A DNA stretch of 64,000 nucleotides, taken from the NCBI GenBank assembly GCA_003254925.1, contig QANZ01053660.1, positions 186,001 through 250,000 on the forward strand. The letters are read 5' to 3'. This document shows positions 53,191 through 64,000 of the stretch, in pieces. Both the position numbers and the translations under genes were made by a program. The notes beneath the pieces are model-generated. The model had not been told where the DNA came from. It did no database searches and saw only the letters and a program-made list of their open reading frames with translations. This stretch comes from Chamaecrista fasciculata (Eukaryota > Streptophyta > Magnoliopsida > Fabales > Fabaceae). Numbering within the stretch: the first letter of the stretch is position 1; the number at the start of each line of letters is the position of its first letter.

Positions 53191-54965
53191 GTTGGATGGT
53201 GATAAGGAAATGGAGTTGGTGTTTCTTTGCGCAAGAGACAAAGATTGGAAAATAAAGGTTTCCATGTGATTTGGTTTTTGTTTGATAAGAAAGTCCTTTT
53301 AGGACCCGTGATATTTGGTACCCTAAAGTTCTTGATTTTCTGATAATCCGGAGAATGGAGACCGACCCTACTCTCAAATCTGATTAATCAATCATAGCGT
53401 AAAGAGAAATTAAATGTTGAGATAATTCTAATTTCTAAATTAACTGCGGCACATGTTGCAGGTAAGTTGGGTTCGTTCCCAAAGAAAATACTGGTGACTT
53501 AATTTGAAATTTGAACTAACTTGTTATACTTACTGATTAATTACCTAATGTACCAAAAAAAAAAATTACCTACTTTACTCCAAGAGTGGGAAAAGGTACA
53601 ACGGATTGCTATTCGTAAACCTCCCAAAAAAAAAATTAAATTAAATTTATAACTAACACAATTGCGAATATAGATAGATGGTTTTGCTTCCTTAAGTTTC
53701 ACCTACTAGTTTCAGTTTTCGCAACTACCTTATTATTTTCTAAATATTCGGTAATTTGCAAAGAAATCTCATTAGAACAGAGTAACGCCTAAATTCCTAG
53801 AGTTGGCATTTCCACTCAAATTAATTATCTAGATGAATAGATATTCATTGTTAGATAGAACAAAATACCCAGTGGAAAATCATACAAGAAAGATGGGACT
53901 AGTAGAAAAGAGAGATATCAACAGGAGGTCTGCCTTGCTCAATAAAACGTAGCAATTTTGTTCGAGTTACAGAAGACCAAAGAAACTGACTAACTTCATT
54001 CGCTGTTATTACTTTTCATTTTATTTATTTTTTTTTTAGAAAAAATCATTCTTCTCGTCTTGCCATTCATCAGTTGATCCCATCATCCTAGATTCCTAGG
54101 CTATTATATCTGATCTCACTAGTAGACTAAAGTCTAACATTTCTATTGTACCAAGTTTGGTTTAAAAGGCAAACCACTTGGTATAATTTAAGCAAAGTTT
54201 CGAATTCAAAGTCTTGTGAATGCAACAATTATCTTTACCGAGAGACTTTTCTATCATAGTTAAATACAAGATACAAGTCGAATTTAGACTAATTGAGACA
54301 AAACTCCAAAGAGATTGCAGGCACAAAGAAAAAAGAATTGTTCTACTGTTTTTTTTTTTTTTGAAAAAGATTTGTTCTACTGTTGTTATTACTACTCGTA
54401 TTTCATAGTCGGTTTATTATTAAGATAGGTCATTGCATTAATTCAACCACAATTTAACAGGTCCAAGGGGAGACTTCAGATATGCATGCAACTTCAGTTT
54501 CCCTGCTGAGTATATTTCTCTAAAGTAGTTTGCTAATGTTATGTAATTAATAGAAACATTTTATTTTTTATTGTGTTTAAATTTTAAAACAACGAAAAGT
54601 CTAGGCTTGGCATTTTTCTATGACAATTACATCATGGACAGTTCGAAACAAATTGGGAACTTCACAATGTATAGCCAATAGCCAATTCTTTTAATGGAGG
54701 GGCGAATCAATTAAATATTTCAGAGTACGTTAAGATATAAAGTACACAATTTACACAAAGGACAATGAAGCAAGAGTAGAATTCACCTAAATGCTTGACC
54801 TTTGTAAGGAATTCAATGCACAATGCACTTGAATTAAACACCTTATGAATGTGTCTACCTTATCTCGTTTCACCTGCAAATTAGAGGTAAACAATAGCGT
54901 GGAATAAAGATTCTAGTCTACAAAATGGAACAGAACACACAAATTCTAACATGCTACCTGCTATT
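53191..54965. other. AT-rich spacer
   Basis: No gene or clear repeat structure seen; the right end presumably holds the 3' UTR of the RUNKEL gene. Confidence 0.45.
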
Positions 54966-57900
54966 TTAAATGCAGCGTGGCAGCCGCTGCAATTCCAAAG
55001 CTGCCAGCCCAGCAGTTTGGGCTAAGTCAGGGACACCTGAACTTTTGAGTTCTGAAACAATCACTTCGACTCTTGAAATCTCGGGTATGGATATTGATAA
55101 TATCATTGCGTGCAAAAAGTATTGCCTACAAGCATAACCTAAAGCATGCAGCATCCGTTGCACCAATAAGTGAGAGATGCCTTTACGCCAGGACTCAAGG
55201 ATCTTACTAACTTTGGGGAGCTTAGTTAGTAAACCAGCAGTAGCTTCTCTTGGAGTTGCCTTGAACAGTAAGATTACACATTCAGAAGCAATATCAGCAA
55301 TGTTGGCCTCGTTAGATCCACTCAACTCCAGCAAGACACCAATATTGCTTCCAAAGTCCATTATATCTCTTACACATTGCTGGGGATCAAGTACACTACT
55401 TGACTCAGATGAACATTCACCTAAGAGATTAGGTTCAGTTGAGTTATTGGAGCCTTTTCCGCAGTTGGCTGAACGTGCAAGAAAAGCCCTGCAAAGTCCA
55501 AGAGTTGGCTCCAGAAAATCTTCCATGCCTTTTGCATATACAAACTCCAGAAAGTTACCAATCCTCCTAACTACTTTTAGCTGAGAGAGCAACTTGGACT
55601 CCATTTCAGGAGCAGAAGCCAGTGCCAAACACAGTTTAACATTGTTAACATTTGCACTGGAGAGATCACCAAGCAAAAACTCAAAGCATTGAGAGATTGT
55701 CTTCAGCTGCAAAATATCCGGAATTGTAATAAAACTGAATTCTAGTAACATCACAAGAAGCTTCTGGGCATACATGGGAATAGGATCCTCGTCTTCAATG
55801 AAGGTAGGGTAGAGAGGGAGAAAATAGGTGTTTGCTACTAACTTCAAGTACTTCAATCTTTGCTCATCTTCGATTGGTTCACTCAAAAGAATCACCATTA
55901 CATCAAAAAGAATTTTGAGGCACAAAAATCTAGCATCACCATCCTTGTTATCCTTGTAGAGAACCGTTAAACTGGGGAGGATTTCACGTATGAAAATGTC
56001 AGGGTTCCCAAAAATTGCAGAGGACTCCTCAGCTAGAGACTCTAAAATTCGAAGAAGAGTTATCTGGAAATCATCTCTGCCCTGAAAGTAAATCAACAAA
56101 GAAAAATATCAAAAATCAATTTTTTGTTCAAACACATTCCAAAAATTGCAGAGGACTCCTCAGCTACAGACTCGGGCACTGACCTGAAATGGTGTCTCCA
56201 CAATTTTAATAAGGTTTGCCAACTGCCGCAATACTTGTTGAGACACCACTTTGTGCTTAAATGTTGAACTCCCTAGAAGATGAAGGACAACAGGAAACAA
56301 ATGGATGTTGGTTTTTGGAGCAGATCTGCTGGTAAGGGATGAGATATGTCCATGGCGCCTTCCTGCCATCATTTGCTGGACATCCACAGTTATGATATCC
56401 AGTAAACCTGGAATAGTAGAGGCCACAATATGCATGAATGCATCTAGACACTGCCTGACATAGACATTCTTCTCTTTTCCCAGCCTGTCTACCACCGAAA
56501 GTAACTTTGGACTGCAAAAGAAATGCAGAAGCCACCTTCTACCACTCTTACAGAGAAGGGCCACAAAGACAAGTGCCTTTCCCTTCAAAACTTCACTACC
56601 CTGCTCAATAAGAGCCAAAAGACTTGGGATCAGATTCTTATCCTCCACAAGTGGTAAAAGGTATCTTCCAATATTTGTAAACAGATGACTTCCAAGCATA
56701 GCCATGTTAAGAAGATTCAAGCTAATTTGCTGCTCACGAGGACTGCCCTTGACAAGAGCAGATGCTAGGTCCTTAAATGAGAGTTTCTCCATAACTGGCT
56801 GAATGCTAGGAGGATTGAAACGAACAAAGCGCACCAAACATGATCCTGCAGTAAGCCTCATGCTCTCTTGTTTTCCTGCTGCCCTATAGATATAGCACAG
56901 ATTACAAATCACATCTTGACTACTAGTAAAACGCCCCACCCATACTCCTCCTTGACTACAAATATTTTCAATTGTCCTCAATGCATACAATTGAGTTATG
57001 TCATCCTCTCCCTTTCGTAAAAGTGATGACACAAAAGATATCAACGAATTAGGAACCTGCATCCAAGGAGAAGTTATTTAAACCTGGAAAATACAGGCAT
57101 AGAAACAAAACAGAGAACTGGTTATAAGTGCTTACTATTGTGATGAAACTTTCTCAAGAGAGGGGAATGGAGCAACAAGAGGAAAATAATATGACTAAAC
57201 AAGATATACAACCATGTTGCATCATAATTCATAACAAATAAAAATTATAACTATTACATAATAGAGCAGTTAGTCTTAGCACACAAACTAAAACATTGTA
57301 TAAACATAAAAAACTAACCTGCCAGCCAACTGTAGCACGACTGTCCTTTGATGGAGATTCAAGTTGATTATCTCTGCTGTCCTCATTTTGGGTAGATATA
57401 TAAAACAACAACTCACCTAAAGCAGCCATGGAAAACCTCCTCACTTTCTCCTGCTTGTCTCGAAGGCCATCAATCAGTGAACCTAAAATTCCAGAATTAG
57501 CTAAACTGTCATCAATATAAGTTGAATGTCGTATCAGCAAACCAATAAGTGAAGCAAGTTGAACACGCAAAGCTGATGCCTTGGACTGACGGAGCAATTT
57601 TACAAGCATAAGCATAATTGGCCCATTTGTCAATATATTGGCTGCATCAGCATTACTGCTCAACATCTCAAGGTATCTAATCACATTTTGCTTCTCCCCA
57701 ATGCCGGAATTCCCATTGAAAATTGCTATGATTCGATTGTGGACTGCATCCAAGTGTTCTTTAGACATCTTTACAAAATCAGACACGGGCAAAGCCTCAA
57801 AAGGAAGTGAAGGGGTGACTTCTGATGCTTTATCAATTTTTCTGCTGGGCATTACAGGTCTGACTGAGAGATCAGATTGGTGCCACAGAACCTGGGAAAT

Positions 57901-60900
57901 GTCACTAGATGACCTTGAAGAATCAGAGTCAACGGCAGATCCTGGGTCGTCTTTAAGTCTATTTTTCTTGACCTGAGGACTCACACTAGGAGAGATAGAC
58001 ATGTCAGAATGCTCAGGAGTTGATTCGTGATCAAATGACCTTGAATCATCTGAGATGGGTGTGTTAACAACAGATGGGCTTTCGAACTGGTGTATACTAC
58101 TTTCTGCCTCATCTGCTTTACCCTGATTTTGATTTAGATTGGGCATTTTCTCATCAGGCACAGTATTTGTATGATCAGAACCATCAGTCTCATCGTGTGT
58201 GTCATCTTCTGTATTTTCATTAAAATCAAGCTCCATATCAACATTCTCAATTTTAACTTCAGAGTCGTTCTCAGAGCTATTAGGCATGGGGCGTCTATAA
58301 TTTTCCTTCTCATTTTCCTTCTGTAAATTTGATTTTGCAATCCTTGAGAGTCTCAAAAGATTCACAGCCTTACTACCATTGGAAGGATCTTTCTGCTTCA
58401 CCTGGGCTGTTCTGCCTGAACCTTTTGTCTGAGTTCTATGGCAATTTGGTGTAACCCTAGTAGGTGTCTCATGGCCTCTTGGTCCTAGAATAGAATTCTC
58501 GTCTTGCTTCAGCACCCCTCTCATAGTTTTTTCACGAGATTTGGGAGGAGTTCTGCTCTGGGAAGATTTATCACCATTGCGTTCCGATAAGCATGGTTTA
58601 GCTTGTAGTTCTATCATATCATCAAAAGCAGGTTGAGCAGGTAGAGGCACTAGATTTAATTTAGTTCTCCAAAAGGCATGTCCACAAAGCTCAGGCCACT
58701 GTATTCTTTCAGCTGGATCTTTTACCAACAGACAATTAATCAAATCTACAAAAGGGCGACTTGGATTACCAGGGAGTGTCGGAGTTGGATCTGAAATTAT
58801 GGATTTTACAAGTTTAGTGAATTCTCTTCCTACAAAAGGTGGTCTCCCTGCATAGCATTCATATAGTACACAACCCAGGGCCCAGAAATCAGAAGCATAA
58901 GAATGGACTCCACCATCCTCGAAAAGCTCAGGAGCCATGTAAGAGGGTGTTCCTCGTTTTGCTTGTGGCAACTAGAGATGTAAAGTACATATATGAGCAG
59001 ACATTTTGATGAAAAAGTAAAAATTTAGGGATATAGTTTGAAATAGATTGTTTGCATATGCAAAATGCTGTTAGATATTTCAACAATTTGAAAAGCATAC
59101 CGATGAAGATGGAATTTTCGATATATCTCTCAATTTTCTAGCCAAACCAAAGTCACATAGCTGCATTGTTCAAGTAGAAAGAACACAAGTTATCATAAAT
59201 TTTTATTAGTACTAACTGCAGAGATAAAGAAAAAAACAGAGTAAATAGTTTACCTTTGCACATCCATTTTCGTCTAGTAGGATATTTGATGGTTTCAGGT
59301 CACAGTATATTATTCCATTTGAATGTAAATACCTGGATTTAATAGCAATTTGAAAGTGCATATAAGTGTAAAAGACCTCAGCGGTGGGATAACAAATAGG
59401 GAACAATAAGATTTGAGAACATACTGTAAAGCTTTTACAAGGTCAAGAGCAAGAGCATGAATTGAATCTTCAGGTAGATGACTGTCCTGAAATTCATCCA
59501 TAGAATGTTTGGTAACTCAACAAATGCTCAAAACCACATATTTACAGCATTATCGCTCAGAAATCAGCAGTTTACTCCATTAGTCAAGTTATACCACCAT
59601 GAGTTTTGGGAATTGTTAAGTAGATTGTATTTGTACAGGCATCTGCCCAGATCTACTTGTTGCTATTAAAAAAAATTATGTAACAACTGAAACATTTTTC
59701 AATGCTGTGTCTAAATTACTGATCTTCTCTGCTCTGCAAAATAATTAAAAATACGTTCAACTGAAGGTCATAAAACATAAGAGATGAAGTGCAGAGTACC
59801 TGTTGTAATAAGGCAAGTAGATCTCCTCCAACACAATACTCTAAAACCAACCATAGGTGAGCAGACGTTTCATACCTAAGACATAAATTGACAACCCATT
59901 GTAAGGGAATCAACAAATATAAAATAACAGTTAAGCTCAGGTCAAGAACAAACACTAATCTCAATAAAAGAATACAACTTACCAAGAATAAAACTTGAGA
60001 ATATTTTGGTCATCTAGAGTGTGAAGAATCCTAACCTGCAGAAGCAGACAGCATCACAATTAAGTCAATCATACAATAGAGATAGCAAGGGTATGATACA
60101 ATACTCTAAATCATCTCATCAATAATATGAATTGAAGTCAGTAAGTATATGTCCACAAACATACTAAAGCTTGGAGTCAGCAAGGAAATTTGATAAAGCA
60201 TTACAAATGAAAATGACAAACATGTAGAAGAGATGCTTCCTTTGATTTCTAATTAAATCGTGTACGCTCTATAATATGTTCGATTATGATTGATTTCACT
60301 GCAGATTTGGAGTGGATAATGGTAAATTAGCTCATTTCCTTTAGCAGAAATCATTGGGCTGCCTCTAATCCAATTCAAAATGCTATTCATCATATTGTAG
60401 AGCTTAAAATTACAATTGAACCAGGTCTCTGAATGACCAAGAGTCCAAGATTCTTCCCATTCGACACACAGACCCACAAGTATTTCCAATTATAGTCAAG
60501 TCATAAAATGAATAGAGAACTGCCAAAATGAATAGTGCTTTTTATCCGTTACACCAGCACCTCAATATATATATATACTCTGCGTATCAACGGCTTTACT
60601 ATATTCTTTATATGACTGGCTCTTCTTTAGCGTTGTTATCCATTATTACGGCTATCAATGTTGTACCTTTTGCGCTAACCAAAAGAATGAAACACTCTCA
60701 ATGCAAAAGGTAAAAATATTATTGAGTACCAAAACTGCGTTGCTCATCAGTCATCGTCAAGTTAATCGCACATCCCTCAATAATGAATATAGAAGTAGAT
60801 GTTGAAAAATAAATGCCATTGGGATATTAATTAACTATACAGCGAGTGCGAACTTCAAACTTCCCATAACAAGTAGATCCAATCATTTATGAAATTTTCG

Positions 60901-61241
60901 CAATAAATCCTGTTAGAAGCCGAATTTTAATTAATCTGCCAAAATAGGGGGAGAAAAGTAGATAGAAAGCACTTGGCAAAACATAGAAAGCAGAATTTAA
61001 TGACTTACTTCTTGGAGAACCTTGCTTTTCTGCGACTTATCAACACTTTTTATGGCAAAATATTCGATGGTCTTCTTCTTCCTGCCTTTATACACAGTCT
61101 ACAAGTCCATAAACACGGAGACAGTCATATATAGGGAGACAGTAAAACAGTGCCGAAAGTGTTTGAAATTCAAACAAGCACGAAGAGATTTACCGAGTAT
61201 TTGCCGCGACCAATGGCTTCGTAGATGTGGTACTGGTTCAT
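54966..61241 (-). CDS. RUK: RUNKEL kinase-like HEAT-repeat protein (ULK4 homologue)
   Basis: Ten exons, transcribed leftwards: 61241-61194, 61098-61009, 60035-59983, 59875-59800, 59486-59425, 59332-59254, 59160-59101, 58971-57319, 57056-56184 and 56081-54966, give 1369 residues (Arabidopsis RUNKEL about 1366). RUNKEL binds microtubules and is needed for cell plate expansion in cytokinesis. The N-terminal kinase domain starts MNQYHIYEAIGRGKYSTVYK, has the FAIKS lysine, the catalytic loop IIYCDLKPSNILL (YCD in place of HRD) and CDFGLAR, then APELFEDGG. The Arabidopsis protein is regarded as kinase-like, so activity is uncertain. A charged linker (KENEKENYRRPMP, DMELDFNEN) follows, then a long HEAT/ARM region (GELLFYISTQNE, HLFPVVLHLLGSS, CFEFLLGDLSSANV) ending LAALELQRLPRCI. 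Intron 9 carries a copy of exon 10 sequence. Confidence 0.96.
56008..56173. repeat. 35-bp duplication of RUNKEL exon 10 sequence into intron 9
   Basis: CCAAAAATTGCAGAGGACTC and the following CTCAGCTA(G/C)AGACTC occur at 56008-56042 (coding, exon 10) and again at 56139-56173 (spanning most of the 5' part of intron 9), in the same orientation, 131 bp apart, with one mismatch. The intronic copy adjoins the exon 9 donor. Confidence 0.85.
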
Positions 61242-62331
61242 TGTAGACGTAGCTCTTTCTACTAGGGTTTCGGATTTCAAATGCAGAGGCAAAACAGAAG
61301 CGGAAGAAGATAGATCGGAACGGAAATGGAGATGGGAAGGGAAAGATTGATATGGAGATGATTTAGCTTACGGAGATGGAGACTGGGAAATCAGAAAAAG
61401 GTAAGATTGTTGGATGTGATGATTAATCGAATTGAGAAGAAAGAGAGAGTGAGATATTGTAGCAACGGGCGGGAAGACTCAACATTGAAAAAAATCAAAT
61501 ACGAAAAATTGAACATGCTGCCTATGTTTGTATTTAACATGAGGCGAAAATACTATTCTCCCCAAATTTTATGTTAACTTTCAATTTTATCTTTAATATT
61601 TTTTTTTATTCTCAATTTTTTCCTTTAATATTTTATATTTTGATCAATTTTATCTTTTGACTAACTTATTTCAATAAATTAACGATAAAATTTATCATGC
61701 TTTTTAATCTACGTGAGCAATGCAGTCAATTACTAATATCTATTTATGTATATAAATCATATGTATATCTATTTATATAAATCATATAAACAATTACTAA
61801 TATCTATTTATGTATATATATATATATAAATACTCATGAGTCATAAATTCATCTTATAACTTATGAGTATGTATATATATATAATAATATAAATGCTTAT
61901 ACCATGTCTCAAAATCCTTATATAATAAGACATGAAAACAACATACAACAAAGGAAAGATTAAAAGCTACACAGAACGACAACTAAAGCTATCCTATTCC
62001 CATTTACTAATACACAACAGAGACAAGAAATTACTACATTTGAAAACAGAAAACCATACACAAATGCATTTACTTCCCCAACAATAAAAATGGAGTCTTT
62101 TCTTTTTGCAGAATACATTGGAAAAAAAGAGCATAGATCTTCCTAAACTAATCAGTAATCACCGAAAGAGCATAGAAAAAACAGAATACATCAGACACAA
62201 CGCAAGCTCTCAAAATTATTAACAGCAAAGACCGAAAGAGCATTGAAATAAACAACATAGATCTTCCTAAACTAATCACCAAGATTAGAGTTCAGACACA
62301 ACGCAAAACAACATTAGAGTTCAGACAAACC
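61242..62331. other. RUNKEL promoter side and AT-rich spacer
   Basis: The first ~250 bases are the likely leader and promoter of RUNKEL. Between about 62130 and 62320 the phrases CATAGATCTTCCTAAACTAATCA and CAGACACAACGCAA each occur twice, showing a local duplication of about 100 bp. No gene was seen. Confidence 0.45.
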
Positions 62332-62432
62332 GACGACGACGACGACGACGACGACGTGAAGCTTACGACGACGACGTGAAGCTGACGACGACGACATGAA
62401 GCTGACGACGACGACGTGAAGCCGACGACGAC
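62332..62432. repeat. (GAC)8 microsatellite followed by a 20-bp minisatellite
   Basis: Eight GAC units (62332-62355) run into 20-bp units GTGAAGCTGACGACGACGAC at 62356-62375, 62376-62395, 62396-62415 and a partial fourth to about 62432, with one or two changes each. Because 20 is not a multiple of 3, open frames here switch between Ser and Arg runs and are not credible genes. Confidence 0.9.
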
Positions 62433-62674
62433 AACGGGACGATGACGACTGGAAGCCGACGACGGGAAGCAAGGAGAAGGACGACGGTCGACGAGACAAA
62501 TGAAGGAAGGAGAAGTAGGCAAGTCGCAAGTCGCAAGTCTGATTGTGAATGAGGAAGTGAATTAGGCGTTAGGGTTTTTGAATTTTTTTTTTGGTGTTTT
62601 TGGAGTTGAAAAAAAAAATGCTTTTTGAGCCTTTTTTTCAAAAAAAAAAACAAAGCTTAAAAAAAAAATATACA

Positions 62675-62793
62675 AGATAGGTACGATTACAGATTACCAA
62701 CAAAGTTCTCACATTGGCAATGGAAATCAAACTTACGACCTTGTAGATTATGAGTCCACTCCTTAACTAATGGACCAAATTTTGTTGGCAACA
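62675..62793 (-). mobile_element. SINE-like retroposon (family copy 2, partial)
   Basis: The minus strand reads GTTGCCAACAAAATTTGGTC, then TAAGGAGTGGACTCATAA and TTGCCAATGTGAGAACTTTG, matching the copy at 52976-53090 with about 75-85% identity by eye. The 3' part and tail are missing or diverged. Confidence 0.6.
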
Positions 62794-63139
62794 TTCTATA
62801 TTATTTTTAATATCTATAGATATCTCTTATTCAATTAGCTTCATATTAGATATTTTCTTCCATTAATAAATGTCGATCAAGTTACTCTGCAAAATTGTAA
62901 TTTGATTTATGCATTGAAAGAGTTTCATATATGCCTTCTATATGGTTACTTTTTTTAAAAAAAAAAAACATGGTTATTTTATACTTTTGTATACATTGAA
63001 TTGTTGAACTAAGAAAATTACTTAGAGGATAATTCTATATGATTCAGCAACATAAGGTTTGAAAGGATTGGCAATTGAGATTAGTCCAACCATTCTATTC
63101 AGTTCACATAACCTATTGTGAGATCTGATCATTTTGTTA

Positions 63140-64000
63140 AGGATAAATTCCACTTTGGTACCCTGTCTTATTGGCCTGTACCACTTTGGTACCCTGTCCT
63201 TTCAAAGGTGCCACTTTAGTACCCTGTCCTTTAAACTGTTACCCACTTTGGTACCCAATTTAAAATTTCTGTCAAATTTTAACAGTGGAGGACCAAAAAG
63301 ACAAAATTCCCAACTTTTCATCACCAATTTGCAATTTTCCCATATTCATTCATTCACTTAATTCCCTAAATTTATCACCTAATTTGCGTTTCACAGCCAC
63401 CCTAACAATTCGCAGGTACCTCTCCAAACCCATTCATTCTTCATCCTTCACTTTGCTATCCCAAAAGATTCACCAAATCCCCAATTTTTCATCACTATTT
63501 GATTCACATTCGCGTCTCCGTCGAACACATTCGCGATTACACACCAAAATCATCTCATCGAACACTCTAACTTCATCGAACCCATTCTTGATTCAAAATC
63601 GAACACGTTCATCTCCAGTCGCGATTTACACACGAAATCCCCAATTCGCTCATCATCTTCGCGAGATACCAAATGCACACACGAATCGACGAGTCGAAAG
63701 CCCAAGTTCATAGTTTAGAAATAAAACCGCAGCACTCGTTCGTCTTCTTCACGGGTTCGAAGGTTTTAGGTTCACAGCATCAAAAATCGAGTTTTTGGAG
63801 GAAGAAGAATCGGGTTCGTCGGAATCGCGACATGAATTTATCAGATGAATCGCGAGAATGAGAGGATTTTGAAACTGGAACGGCGAAGTGGAATGGGGTT
63901 CGATCCATGAATGGGTTTCGATTTTGAAGGTGTAATGAGGTTCGATTTCATGAATGGAGGTAGAATGAGAGGATTTCATGATTTTGACTGTGATGAATCG
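63140..64000. mobile_element. Left part of a long-inverted-repeat element, cut by the window end
   Basis: The left end has three CACTTTGGTACCCTGTCCT-type repeats (63150-63260). The inner part (63420-63870) is coding-like in composition, with ATTCGCGATT and TCGAACAC words. From about 63880 complementary phrases return (for example TGAATGGGTTTCGATTTTGA against TCGAACCCATTC), so a second arm probably begins there. The right terminus is outside the window. Confidence 0.55.

Noticed and set aside
62292..62653. Overlapping minus-strand Ser/Arg-rich frames
   Set aside because: They come from the GAC microsatellite and 20-bp minisatellite read in different frames.

Overview
The window is nuclear DNA from a flowering plant, most likely a eudicot. 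Genes are split by many short GT-AG introns. Intergenic DNA is very AT-rich and full of degraded transposons. Eight protein genes can be read, and each is closest, as far as I can recall the families, to an Arabidopsis-type protein. I cannot name the species. Three isolated N bases (9255, 46057, 51731) and a 23-base N gap (40040-40062) show it is a draft assembly.

Layout. 1-4622 (+): the 3' part of a TraB-domain gene. 5416-6467: a long-inverted-repeat transposon carrying a JAZ-like gene fragment. 7854-8746 (-): a probable polycistronic box C/D snoRNA gene, three guides behind a TATA, telo-box and site II promoter. 9092-11078: a large foldback element with telomere-like repeats in both arms. 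12878-19061 (+): the complete 26S proteasome subunit RPN2 gene. 20778-24058: two MITE-like elements. 24441-26215 (-): the stomatal bHLH regulator FAMA, followed upstream by about 9 kb without genes that holds a solo LTR with 5-bp target duplication (28293-29726), a G-box cluster, a GC-rich hAT MITE with 8-bp target duplication (32102-32454) and a SINE. 35867-39586 (+): a vacuolar Na+/H+ exchanger of the NHX1/2 type, convergent with 40683-43261 (-): a VAP27 membrane-contact protein. 48639-51040 (+): a plastid acyl carrier protein. 52142-52567 (-): a short GPI-type arabinogalactan protein. 54966-61241 (-): the RUNKEL kinase-like HEAT protein. The end of the window holds a 20-bp minisatellite, another SINE copy and the left end of a further long-inverted-repeat element.

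The genes do not form one pathway; this is ordinary plant gene order. One coincidence is notable: TraB-family (TRB) proteins and VAP27 proteins are reported interaction partners at ER-mitochondria contacts in Arabidopsis, and both are encoded here about 36 kb apart. The best candidates for something not yet described are the snoRNA cluster (recognised from boxes, terminal stems and rRNA complementarity) and the JAZ-fragment-carrying transposon. The 587-base uninterrupted T run that forms the 3' end of a TraB intron is striking, but an assembly artefact is a real possibility.
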